64,000 bases of DNA from Pseudomonas kitaguniensis. Lineage in GTDB: Bacteria > Pseudomonadota > Gammaproteobacteria > Pseudomonadales > Pseudomonadaceae. A model generated the notes under the pieces. That model ran no database searches. It had not been told where the DNA came from and saw only the letters and a program-made list of their open reading frames with translations. This document shows, one piece after another, positions 1 through 8,700 of this stretch. A program made the position numbers and the translations under genes. The DNA is taken from contig NZ_VUAZ01000052.1 in assembly GCF_009296165.1 (NCBI RefSeq), forward strand, positions 1-64,000, given 5' to 3'. Each line of letters opens with the position of its first letter. Position 1 is the stretch's first letter.

Positions 1-619
1 CGACGCGTATAGCTGTTTTTGAATATCGAAGCACCGAGTGCGTTCTTCGGTAAGGCTGTGCCCATTTTTTGCAGTCGAGGGCGTAGGCATCCGGGTTTTT
101 AAGGCGCTCTTTACTACTGGCTCTTTTCAGCGCATCGATCAGGCGGGTCAGTGCCCAGTTGATCCTGTTCTCGCCGCCTGTCGACATCGTCAACCCTTGA
201 CTGTCAGGTTTGAACTCGCCTATTTCTTTGAACTCGGTGCCAACCCCCTGCATGTAGTAAGCATAAAAACCTTCTTGCTCAGCGGCCTTGCTGTCATTCC
301 TACCCACACTGGCGTGGTACAAGCGAGCCACATTGGTCGTAGTTGAAGGCAATGCCATAGCGTCTGACGGTTCATGGTTGTTGGTGCCGTCAAAGCAAAG
401 CGTGATCGTCACGATCTTCATGCATGGCGGGCCCGGGTAAACCAGCCCAGCCGCACGGTGTGCGTCCATCGATTGTTGTTCAAAAGGGTCGTAGGCCGTC
501 CGTTGCGTCCGATAATTACGCAGTACATCCCCTCGTGTTTGCGGCAGCAGCCCACCCATTTCGAAATCGGGAGTTGGGCTGAGAAATTCCGCAGCAGGCT
601 TTTTGAGTTGTGGGGTCAT
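1..619 (-). CDS. Tle1-like type VI secretion lipase (DUF2235), partial at left edge
   Basis: Translating the reverse complement from the left edge gives an uninterrupted frame of about 206 residues that leaves the window without a stop. It contains the segment TLCFDGTNN followed by TTNVARLYHAS, the N-terminal signature of DUF2235 proteins, which include Tle1-type phospholipase effectors of type VI secretion. The catalytic GxSxG would lie beyond the edge and is not seen. I place the start at the ATG at 619, which overlaps the stop of the upstream lipoprotein gene by 4 bp (ATGA); an in-frame ATG at 631 is the alternative. Known members hydrolyse phospholipids in the periplasm of rival cells and are encoded beside lipoprotein immunity genes, which matches the neighbour. 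The family call is fairly firm. The effector role is inference, since only the N-terminal third or so is present. Confidence 0.75.
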   Translation of the reverse strand, partial: MTPQLKKPAAEFLSPTPDFEMGGLLPQTRGDVLRNYRTQRTAYDPFEQQSMDAHRAAGLVYPGPPCMKIVTITLCFDGTNNHEPSDAMALPSTTTNVARLYHASVGRNDSKAAEQEGFYAYYMQGVGTEFKEIGEFKPDSQGLTMSTGGENRINWALTRLIDALKRASSKERLKNPDAYALDCKKWAQPYRRTHSVLRYSKTAIRV

Positions 620-1134
620 GGCTTCGGACATGTGACTGGCTCCAGCATTTTTTGAGGGAAGTTAAACGGATAGCCGGGTTGGCCCGGAAGCACGGCTACT
701 GCTGAAACCGCGACCTGATTACACGGCAGAAAATGCACGTCTATTGCGCCCAACTCGTCATAGGGCGCGACGACTACAACCGCACGATGGCGCGTGTATT
801 TGGCCGCATGCAGTTTGTAAGCAGCCCGGTAGCCATCTGTCCCAAGCGGAGGCCAATTGGCTGAAGCATGCGGATTCGGGTCTTTCTCCCACTCAACCAC
901 GACGGTCAAACCGGGATACCACTTCACCGGAAGCGGCGCGCAGCAGTTCTGCTTTCCACCGCCACCATAAGGGCCGACATTCGGCCCGCCATTACCATTT
1001 ACCGAGAACCGGTTAATCGCTGCCGAGGTATGGCTATAACCCTCAATGGGCGTGCCTAATCGTTCAGGCTGGGGCTGCGCACAGCCCAGCAGCGACATAC
1101 CGCCCATTAACAGCACAAGGAATAAACGGCTCAT
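616..1134 (-). CDS. DUF3304 lipoprotein, candidate immunity protein for the Tle1-like effector
   Basis: This is a 172-residue protein with a lipoprotein signal: a short N-terminus, a hydrophobic stretch and the lipobox LLGC, so Cys18 is the likely lipidated residue. The mature part carries the pattern HTSAAINRFSVNG, a glycine-rich PYGGGGKQNCC segment and KWYPGL, typical of DUF3304 proteins as I remember them. It is expected to be anchored at the periplasmic face of a membrane. The gene overlaps the next one (the DUF2235 effector) by 4 bp and itself starts 4 bp inside the preceding small ORF, so the three are probably co-transcribed. Lipoproteins encoded beside Tle1 effectors serve as immunity proteins; that role here is inferred from position. 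Confidence 0.7.
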   Translation of the reverse strand: MSRLFLVLLMGGMSLLGCAQPQPERLGTPIEGYSHTSAAINRFSVNGNGGPNVGPYGGGGKQNCCAPLPVKWYPGLTVVVEWEKDPNPHASANWPPLGTDGYRAAYKLHAAKYTRHRAVVVVAPYDELGAIDVHFLPCNQVAVSAVAVLPGQPGYPFNFPQKMLEPVTCPKP

Positions 1135-1367
1135 AAAAGGGTTTCAGGACGCGTCAACGCCAGTGGAGGTTTGCGCAGTGCGCTTGCGATAACATCCTTG
1201 TGATGCCGCTTGTCCTGGTCAAACCAGTGCCACTGGATCACCGGGACTTTAAAAAGCCCTCGCTGGCGGCAATCAAGTAACAACGTGAAGTGCGCAGCAT
1301 TGGCCGGTGCGAACATACGCTTATCCTTTAAAACGCGATGCTCAAGCCACAGCCTGCGCAAGCTCAA
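1131..1367 (-). CDS. small unrecognised ORF, possibly a C-terminal remnant of a longer gene
   Basis: This is a 78-residue frame opened by TTG immediately after an in-frame TGA. I do not recognise it. It has no signal peptide or membrane segment, and it holds an aromatic/His patch (IQWHWFDQDKRHHKD). Its stop overlaps the start of the DUF3304 lipoprotein by 4 bp, which argues that the frame is or was translated. The lack of a good start and the abrupt 5' end suggest that it is the surviving 3' end of a longer gene in the type VI effector cluster, but no sequence evidence proves that. Confidence 0.35.
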   Translation of the reverse strand: MSLRRLWLEHRVLKDKRMFAPANAAHFTLLLDCRQRGLFKVPVIQWHWFDQDKRHHKDVIASALRKPPLALTRPETLL

Positions 1368-1481
1368 ATTTCAGAGCACGCTAACAAGACGGAAAAAGAT
1401 TTGATGTAGGAAGCCTCCCAAGTTCGTGTGGTATCCGTTTGATACGGCGAATACGCAATGCTTGAGAGGGCTGTGAGAATC

Positions 1482-1501
1482 GCGCCGAGTGCATTCGGCG
1501 C
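1482..1501. terminator. short perfect hairpin downstream of the SbmA/YddA-like ABC gene
   Basis: GCGCCGA (1482-1488) and TCGGCGC (1495-1501) form a perfect 7-bp stem with a 6-base loop, 27 bp beyond the stop of the minus-strand ABC gene. No T-run follows on either strand, so a classical intrinsic terminator is uncertain. The rest of 1368-1527 holds nothing I can identify. Confidence 0.3.
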
Positions 1502-1527
1502 ATCGGTATTTCGTAATGCGCTGCCGC

Positions 1528-3231
1528 TTAAACCGGTTGCCTCACCTCACGACGCACCCATTTCACCTCACCCTGCAACTCCAGCACCTGCTGATGAAAA
1601 CCCTCCAGCGAGACAGTGTGCCCAACGCTGATCAGGATCGTTTCCGGAAGCATTTCCTTGAGCAACTGGTAACACCGCGCTTCGTTGGCGGCGTCCATTG
1701 CCGAGGTGCTTTCGTCGAGGAACAGCACCGCAGGGCGGGCCAGGAGCGCGCGCACGAAGGCGCAGCGCTGTTGTTCGCCGATGCTCAGGGTTTGTGCCCA
1801 GTCGCGCTCTTGGGCGAGTTGCGGGCACAGGTGTTCGAGGCCGACTTGCTGCATCAGCTGCTGCAACAGGGCGTCCTCTGTGGCAGGCGCGGGGTTCGGG
1901 TACCAGAGCGTTTCGCGCAGGCTGCCGAGGGGCAGGTAGGTTTTTTGCGAGAGCGTCAGCGTACGCTCACGGTCATAGGCAACCGTGCCTGACGCGTGGT
2001 GCCAAAGCCCGGAGACGGCGCGAATCAGCGTGGATTTGCCGTACCCTGACGGCGCCCTGATCAGCAGGCTTTCGCCGGGCTTGAGCGCGAGGTTAAAGCC
2101 GGTAAACAGGCGTCGGCCATCGGGCAGCCAGATGTCCAGGTTGCGAATCAGCAAACCGTCGCGCTGTTGCGTCAGCACTACGTCGGAGTTGACCTTGACG
2201 TTATCCAGGCGTTTCTGGAAGCCGTCCAGCCGGTCGATCACCGATTTCCACTCGGCCAGCTCTGGAAACACGCCAACCAGGTAGGCCACGGCCGAATGCA
2301 CTTCGCCAAACGCCGCGCTGATCTGCGTGAGGCGCCCGAGGGTAAAGGCCCCGGCGAAGAACTGCGGCGCCATGATAAACATCGGAATCACTGTGGCGCT
2401 GCGCAGGTAGAAGGTCGAGTAGCCCATGATCAGCTTCTGCTTTTTCACCAGTACCCAAAAGTTTTGCAGCGCAGCTTCGAGGCGTTGGTTGAACCGCTGA
2501 TTTTCCACGGCTTCGCCACGGTACTGCGCAACCGAGTCGGCGTTTTCGCGCAGGCGCATCAACGAGAAACGAAAATCCGCCTCGCGGCGTTGCTGCATGA
2601 AGTTCAGCTGGGGCAGGGCGCGGCCGAGCCAGAACGCGAAACCGGTGCCCAGCAGCGCATACACCAGCGCCACCCACACCAACAGCCCCGGGATGACCAC
2701 GCTTTGATCGCCCAACGGAATGCTGATCAAGCCCGAGGCCTGCCACAGGATGTTCAGGAACGAGAACAGCGACACCACTGCCGTCAGCAACCCAAGGCTC
2801 AGCTTGAGCGACTTGATGATAAACAGGTCGATGTCTTCAGCGATGCGCTGGTCGGGGTTGTCGACATCGGTTTCGGTCAGTTTCAGCTTCTGGTAGCGCT
2901 GATTGTCCAGCCACTGATCGAGCATGTTGCGCGTGGACCAGCGCCGCCACAGCAAGGTGAGTTTTTGCTGAAAGTGAAACGCGCCGACGGTAAACGCCGC
3001 GAGCCCAACTTGCAGCAGAATGAATTGCAGCCCGCCCACCAAAAAGCCCGGGTAGTCCTTCTCTTGCAGTGCGTTATAAAAATGCAGGTTCCAGAAGTTG
3101 TTGAGGATATTCACGCCCACCAGGCACAGGTTCATCAGCACGGTGGCCAACAGCAACAGCAAGGCCGGGTATTTCTGCTCGGAGGTCCAGAATGGCCGTG
3201 CCAGGCGCCAGAAATTACGAAGTGTATGCAT
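1528..3231 (-). CDS. ABC transporter, fused permease/ATPase of the SbmA-BacA/YddA type
   Basis: This 567-residue inner-membrane protein has an N-terminal transmembrane half (about residues 1-330, several hydrophobic segments) and a C-terminal ATPase. The ATPase shows a Walker A motif (APSGYGKST), a signature (LSIGEQQR) and Walker B (AVLFLDESTSAMD). The N-terminus (FWRLARPFW) and the short divergent nucleotide-binding domain resemble the SbmA/BacA and YddA/ABCD group rather than ordinary lipid exporters. It lies at the downstream end of the siderophore locus, divergent from the FhuF-like gene, with a Fur-like site between them. A role in moving the peptide siderophore or its precursor across the inner membrane is inferred; direction of transport cannot be read. 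The family call is good, the substrate unproven. Confidence 0.8.
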   Translation of the reverse strand: MHTLRNFWRLARPFWTSEQKYPALLLLLATVLMNLCLVGVNILNNFWNLHFYNALQEKDYPGFLVGGLQFILLQVGLAAFTVGAFHFQQKLTLLWRRWSTRNMLDQWLDNQRYQKLKLTETDVDNPDQRIAEDIDLFIIKSLKLSLGLLTAVVSLFSFLNILWQASGLISIPLGDQSVVIPGLLVWVALVYALLGTGFAFWLGRALPQLNFMQQRREADFRFSLMRLRENADSVAQYRGEAVENQRFNQRLEAALQNFWVLVKKQKLIMGYSTFYLRSATVIPMFIMAPQFFAGAFTLGRLTQISAAFGEVHSAVAYLVGVFPELAEWKSVIDRLDGFQKRLDNVKVNSDVVLTQQRDGLLIRNLDIWLPDGRRLFTGFNLALKPGESLLIRAPSGYGKSTLIRAVSGLWHHASGTVAYDRERTLTLSQKTYLPLGSLRETLWYPNPAPATEDALLQQLMQQVGLEHLCPQLAQERDWAQTLSIGEQQRCAFVRALLARPAVLFLDESTSAMDAANEARCYQLLKEMLPETILISVGHTVSLEGFHQQVLELQGEVKWVRREVRQPV

Positions 3232-3296
3232 GAGGGCTGAAGAGGTCCGGTCGTTGGCGACGTTGAGTTTGCAGGGGAGGGAGGATAGGATCTGCC

Positions 3297-3315
3297 AATG
3301 CTAATCGCTTGCATT
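3297..3315. promoter_or_regulatory. candidate Fur box between the ABC and FhuF-like genes
   Basis: AATGCTAATCGCTTGCATT matches the Pseudomonas-type Fur site AATGATAATCATTCTCATT at 14 of 19 positions and is itself an imperfect inverted repeat (AATGC...GCATT). It lies in the divergent region between the minus-strand ABC gene (start 3231) and the plus-strand fhuF-like gene, so it could repress both when iron is plentiful. Confidence 0.6.
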
Positions 3316-3454
3316 CATAAGGGAAAGCCACAGGAGCCGCGTTATCGAATTTCCAGACTGGCTCAAGCAGGCGTGGCCGCCTATTCAGCGGGTCATCCAG
3401 CTTGAACCGAATGATCAGCCGTTCATCCCACTGAGCCGCGCCGCCGCCCCCGCG

Positions 3455-4114
3455 TTGTTGCACCCGGTGCTGGCCGAGTTCGCCCTGCGTTACCCCGGCA
3501 TCAACCAGCCGGCCGTGGTGTCGCAGTGGTCGATGAACTACATGAGCATCGTGGTGCCGGCAACGCTGGCCTGCGTGCTCACCGGGCAGCGCGCAATCGA
3601 CTTTTGGGGCGATGACGCGGTGTTGCGCCTGGATGCCGGCCAACCGTTGGCGTTGTATTTTTCCAGCGCCTTGCCGCCCATCACCGCAGCGGAGCGCGCC
3701 GCGTATTGGTCGCGCTGGGTGCACGAACACCTGGCGCCGTTGTTCGCCAGCCTGGCAGTAGCGGGTGGCTTGGCGCCGAAGGTGCTGTGGGGCAATTTTG
3801 TGGCGATCTGGGACGGCGCTTTCGACCGGCTTGACCCCGACTTGAGCCGCGAAGGCTTTGCCGAGGCGCACCAGTGGCTGGAAACGGTCAGCGTCAACGA
3901 CGGGCGCTTGAAATTGCGCGGCCTGCAACGCCAGGTGCCGTCGCCGGCCCCCGAGATTTGCCCGCGCCTGCCGCTGCGTCGGCATTGCTGCCTGCACTAT
4001 CAACTGCACCCGCTGGTTGAAGGCGAGCCGTTGGTGCTCTGCGAATCCTGCCCCAAACTGCACCGCCTGCCCGTCGCCGAGCAGGTCAGTTACCTGCATT
4101 CGCTTTACGACTGA
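3455..4114 (+). CDS. FhuF-like siderophore-iron reductase; true N-terminus probably upstream
   Basis: The protein resembles cytoplasmic [2Fe-2S] FhuF reductases that release iron from imported ferric siderophores. The C-terminus carries a Cys pair and a later CxxC (RHCC at about residues 179-182, then LCESCPKLHR), with 16 residues between; E. coli FhuF has a shorter gap. The listed start is a TTG without a clear ribosome binding site. The same frame stays open upstream to 3305 with protein-like content (EFPDWLKQAWPP). A good AGGAG at 3332-3336 stands just before GTT/ATC at 3341-3346, but no ATG, GTG or TTG sits there. The real start may be non-canonical, or a base is wrong. It is the only plus-strand gene between the two ABC genes, and it converges with the exporter gene, overlapping it by 10 bp. 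Confidence 0.75.
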   Translation: MLHPVLAEFALRYPGINQPAVVSQWSMNYMSIVVPATLACVLTGQRAIDFWGDDAVLRLDAGQPLALYFSSALPPITAAERAAYWSRWVHEHLAPLFASLAVAGGLAPKVLWGNFVAIWDGAFDRLDPDLSREGFAEAHQWLETVSVNDGRLKLRGLQRQVPSPAPEICPRLPLRRHCCLHYQLHPLVEGEPLVLCESCPKLHRLPVAEQVSYLHSLYD

Positions 4115-5745
4115 AGTTCAACCTCGGCATGCGCGCTCAGGCGTGATTCGCTCAGCCGTCCGTGTTCAATGCGCAGCAGCCGGTCGGCCAGGCCGAAATA
4201 CGCATCGTCGTGGGAGATCACGATCACCAGTTTGCCGCGCTCACGCAGGTCCGCAAGAATTCGCGTGTAGAAAAAGTGCTTGAACACCGGGTCCTGATCC
4301 GCCGCCCACTCGTCGAACAGGTAGCACGGGCGGTCATCCAGGTAGGCACTGAGCAGCGCCAGGCGTTTGCGTTGCCCGGTCGACAGGGCCAGCGTGGTCA
4401 GGCGGCCTTTTTCGATTTGCACCTTGTGGTCCAACTGCAAGTGCACCAGGTAATCCTGCGCCTGCTGCACCAACTGTGGGTTGTCACCGTCGAACAGATT
4501 TTCGAACAGGCAGAAGTCGGTGAAGATCGCCGAGAAATGCTGGCGGAAATGGTGGTTGTCGTTGCTTGACGAGACCTGCTCGTCGAGCATTACGTCCCCA
4601 CTTTCCGGGCGATAAAGCCCCGTCAGCAACAGCGCCAGGGTGGTCTTGCCGCTGCCATTGCCGCCGGTGATGAACACCACTTCGCTGGTACTCAACGTGA
4701 CATTGATTGGCCCCAGCGTGAAATGCCCGTCCTCGCGTTCGCGGTAGTAGGTGTGGGTGACGTCACGGCACACCAGGCTGCGCACCTGAGTCGGCGCGAA
4801 GGTTTCGAGGGTTTCGCTGGCGCCGTGCATCTCGCTTTCCAGGCTGCGCACCTTGTTCAGCGCAACGCTGGCGCGGCCGAGTGTCGGCAGGGCGTGCATC
4901 AGTTCCGACAGCGGCGTGATCATGTACAGGATCGTGAGGATGTAACCGGTGACCAGGCTGACGCTCAGGTCGATGAAGTGCGGCGCGACAAACAGCACCA
5001 CACCGATCAGCATATAAAACACCGCATTGCCCCAGTTGAGCACCACGGCATAAATGCTCATGCCGCGCACAAAGTCGCGGCGGTATTGCTGGCTGACCGG
5101 CAACAACAGGCGGGTAAAAAAGTGCTGGCGACGCGGGTGGTTGAGCTGCAGTTCTTTACTGCCATCGGTGAGCAGGCGGTAATGCTCGAACAACTGGTCC
5201 TTCAGCTCGCGCGCACGCGAGATCGAGGTCAGCGCGCGGCGTTGCGGCCAATTGAAACTCAAGCTGCCGAGTACGATCAGCAACACCGTCAAGCCCAGCA
5301 ACGGCAAGCTGAGCCAGCCGAGGTAGCCGAGGCAGGCAATGATGATTCCGCCATTTACCAACAGAATCGGCACCAGCTCCACCGCTTGGCTGATGGTTTG
5401 CGTGTCGTCGGTCAACATCGCCAGCAGCCGGTGTTTGCCCAGGCGCTGCAATTGCGCATAGGGCGTGTCGATCAGCTTGGCGCTCAGGTGCAGGCGCATA
5501 TCGTTGACTGCCGCCTGGCCCAGGCGCAGCAGGCTGATGTCGGAAATAATCCGCGACACCGCTACCAACAGCACCAGGCCGCCAAAGTACAGGCCGTCAA
5601 TCGGTCGCAGTTGATCGAACACCGTGAGGCTGTGGTTGATCATCGCGATCAAGCCTGCCGCCGCGAGCCCGCAGGCCAAGCCCGTCAGCGTCGCCACCAA
5701 CAGCGCGCGCCACGAGCGCTTGGCCATGAGTATCAGCAAATCCAT
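4105..5745 (-). CDS. PvdE/SyrD-type cyclic-peptide/siderophore ABC exporter
   Basis: This 546-residue fused transporter has an N-terminal membrane half with about six hydrophobic segments (residues 10-300) and a C-terminal ATPase with Walker A GGNGSGKTT, signature LSTGQRKR and Walker B CYLFDEWAADQD. The wording of Walker B and the overall length fit the PvdE/SyrD family, which moves NRPS-made siderophores or lipopeptides across the inner membrane. Its ATG overlaps the stop of the terminal NRPS gene (TAATG at 5743-5747), so it is translationally coupled to the end of the assembly line. Export of the lipopeptide or its precursor to the periplasm is the expected job. Confidence 0.85.
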   Translation of the reverse strand: MDLLILMAKRSWRALLVATLTGLACGLAAAGLIAMINHSLTVFDQLRPIDGLYFGGLVLLVAVSRIISDISLLRLGQAAVNDMRLHLSAKLIDTPYAQLQRLGKHRLLAMLTDDTQTISQAVELVPILLVNGGIIIACLGYLGWLSLPLLGLTVLLIVLGSLSFNWPQRRALTSISRARELKDQLFEHYRLLTDGSKELQLNHPRRQHFFTRLLLPVSQQYRRDFVRGMSIYAVVLNWGNAVFYMLIGVVLFVAPHFIDLSVSLVTGYILTILYMITPLSELMHALPTLGRASVALNKVRSLESEMHGASETLETFAPTQVRSLVCRDVTHTYYREREDGHFTLGPINVTLSTSEVVFITGGNGSGKTTLALLLTGLYRPESGDVMLDEQVSSSNDNHHFRQHFSAIFTDFCLFENLFDGDNPQLVQQAQDYLVHLQLDHKVQIEKGRLTTLALSTGQRKRLALLSAYLDDRPCYLFDEWAADQDPVFKHFFYTRILADLRERGKLVIVISHDDAYFGLADRLLRIEHGRLSESRLSAHAEVELQS

Positions 5746-8700
5746 TAAACCGCTCCATCTGTTGCCAGCGCCGCAAGGGCGGCCGCCAATTGTTCATGCA
5801 CCGCCGGGTGCTCAAGAATGTTCAAGTGCTGCGCCTGCACCACTTCACACGCGAATGGCCCGCTGCTCAGTTGTTGCCACTGCGGGTCGGCAAAGTCCGC
5901 CTCGCCCAGCGTGGCGTCGGCCCACCACACATGCACCGGGCAACTCAGCCGTGGCGGTTGGAAGCTGCCGAGTAGCTGCTGCGTATGCTGTTGGTAACCC
6001 AGCCGCGTGTGCAGGTGCTCCCAACTGTCGCCATCGAGTTGCAAGCCCTGCTGCTGTGCCCATTGCGCGAGCGCGGGCAGGCGCTGCGCGACCGGCAGTG
6101 TAGCGAGGTGTGCGCTCAACGCGGCGGATACTGCTGCCGGCAACTGGCGCAGTAGCGCCTGACTGTCTACGGTCAGCGCTTGCGCAGCCGAGGCAATCAG
6201 CGCCGCGACGCTGTCTTGCGCGGCCTCGCGCTGGTATTGCGAGTCAAGAATGCCGAGAAACGCCACCTGTTCGCCGCAACGCTCCAATTGCGCCGCGGCG
6301 CTGATCGCCAGCAGCCCACCGAGCGAGAACCCGAGCAGATGATACGGCCCATTGGGCTGTTGTTGGCGCAGGTGTTCGACGTACTGCGCAGCCAGGCTAT
6401 CGATGTCGCCGTCGGCCAGGGGTGCGCTGTCATCGCCCAGATACGCCGCCTGCAACCCCCACAATTGCCAGTTCGGCAGATGCGGCGGCAGCGTGCGGTA
6501 ATCCTGTACATGGCCGGTGGACGGGTGGAAGCAGAACAGCTTCGCGCCGCTGTCCGCTGGCGACAACCGCACCAGCGGCGACAGTTTGAACTCGGACTGC
6601 ACCAGCGCTGCAAACGCCGCGACACTCGGCGCATTGAACACCGCATTCACCGTGACCGGCGCCGACAGCACGCTTTGCAATCGGCTGGCCAGGCTCACCG
6701 CCGCCAGCGAGTGCCCGCCCAGCGCGAAAAAGTCATCCTCGATACCCACCCGCTCCAGCCCCAGCACCTGCGCCCAGACCTCGGCCAGCAGCGCTTCCAA
6801 CGGCGTGCGCGGCGAGGCACCGCCAACGCTGTCGAGGACCTTGTCGGCCCATTGCTGCAAGGTCTTGCGGTCGAGTTTGCCGTTGCCCATCAGCGGCAAG
6901 GCGTCGACGATGCGCAAGCTCGGCAGCATGTAATCCGGCAAGCGGTCCTGCGCCTGGCCGTGCAGTTGCGCCACGCTCACTGAATGCCCCGGCGCGAGGG
7001 TCAAGAAGGCAAACAATTGCTGGCCCAGTTCGCCTTTGGGCAAGCATTCCACCGCCGCCTGCGCCACGCCCGGCAGGCTGGCGAGCTGCGCCTGAATCTC
7101 GTCGAGCTCGATGCGAAACCCGCGCACCTTGACCTGGCGGTCCGAGCGGCCGGTGATTTCCAGGCTGGCGTCGTGCCGATAACGCGCGCGGTCGCCACTG
7201 TGATACAGGCGTTCGCCGTCGCGCTGGATAAAACGTTCGGCGTTGTGTTGCGCATCGAGGTAGCCACGCGCCAATTGCGGGCCGGCGATATACAGCTCAG
7301 CGTGTTGCCCCGGCGCCGCCAGTTGCTGTTGCTCATCCAGCAGGTACAGGCGCATGCCGTCGAGTCGATCGCTCAGCGGCAGGCGCCGGTAGTCACAGGC
7401 CGGGTCGAGCGTGTGCATCGCTACGCCGACGGTGGTTTCCGTCGGCCCGTAGTGGTTGAACAGCTTCAGTTGCGGTGCGAACTGGCGGATCGAGTGCAGC
7501 AGGCGCTGCGAGCAGCTTTCGCCGCCCACAATCAGTTGTTTGCGTGGCAATACCGCGGCGCTTTGCGCGCTGATCAGCCAGGCGTCGAGCAGCGACGGCA
7601 CGATTTTCAGGTGATCAATCGGGTAGCGCAACTGCCAGGCGGCCCACGCCTGGGCATCCATCGCAGTTTGTTTGTCGAGCAGGTGCAGTTCGCCGCCGCT
7701 GAGCAGTGCCGGGAACAGCAGGGTGTAACCCAGGTCTGCGGCCAGCGAGGTGACCACGGCGCTGCGCTCGAAGGCTTGCAGTTGCAGGCGTGCGGACACG
7801 CTGTCGACGTAGCTGGCGAGTTGCGCGTGCTCGATGATCACGCCCTTGGGCACGCCGGTGCTGCCCGAGGTAAACAGCACGTAGGCCGCGTCATTCGGCT
7901 GAATCTCGTGGCTCACGTCGGTCATCGGCGTGTGTTGCCACGCGGCAGTATCGCGCAGGTCAAGGCTGCCCATCGACGCCAGCAGCGGCGCATTGCCGTC
8001 GGCGCCAGTGAGTACAAAGCGCGCTTGCGCCTGTTGCAGGATCGCCAGGCAACGCTGCGCCGGCTGGTGCACGTCCAGCGGCACAAACGCTGCGCCGCTC
8101 TTGAGCACCGCGAGCATTGCCAGCACCATCGGCGCCGAACGGTCCATGTACAGCGCCACGCGGTCTTCGCGGCCAATGCCTTGGGCGCGCAGGTAATGCG
8201 CCAACTGGTTGCTGCGCGCGTGCAGTTCGGCGTAACTCAGGTGCTGGCCGGGGTCGCGCAACGCCAGGTGTTCGGCAAAGCGTGCAGCGCCCGCATTGAA
8301 GCGCGCAGGCACACTGACAAAGGCCGGTGCGACGCTGGCATGCCTTGCCGCCAACGCCTGCGCAAAGCCCGGCGCGTGCAGCGACAGCTCGGCCAAGGGT
8401 TTGGCCGGGTGGGTGAGGGCGTCGAGCAGCAGCGATTGCAGTTGTTCCAGCAAGGTCTGTGCGGCCTGCACGCTGTAACGATTGGCCTGATGGCACAGCG
8501 TCAGGCGGTAGGCGCCCGTCGCGTGCGCTTCGGCGACCAGCAGCAGTTCGATGCCGGCGGGGATCGCGTCTACCTCCAGCACGTTGAACGGGCTACCCGC
8601 AGCAACATCGGGGGCCGCGCTCCACTGAAAACCATACGCTGAGGTGTTGACCGGCGGTGAGTATTCCTGCCATTCGCCGACTTGCTCGCAGAGCGCTTGC

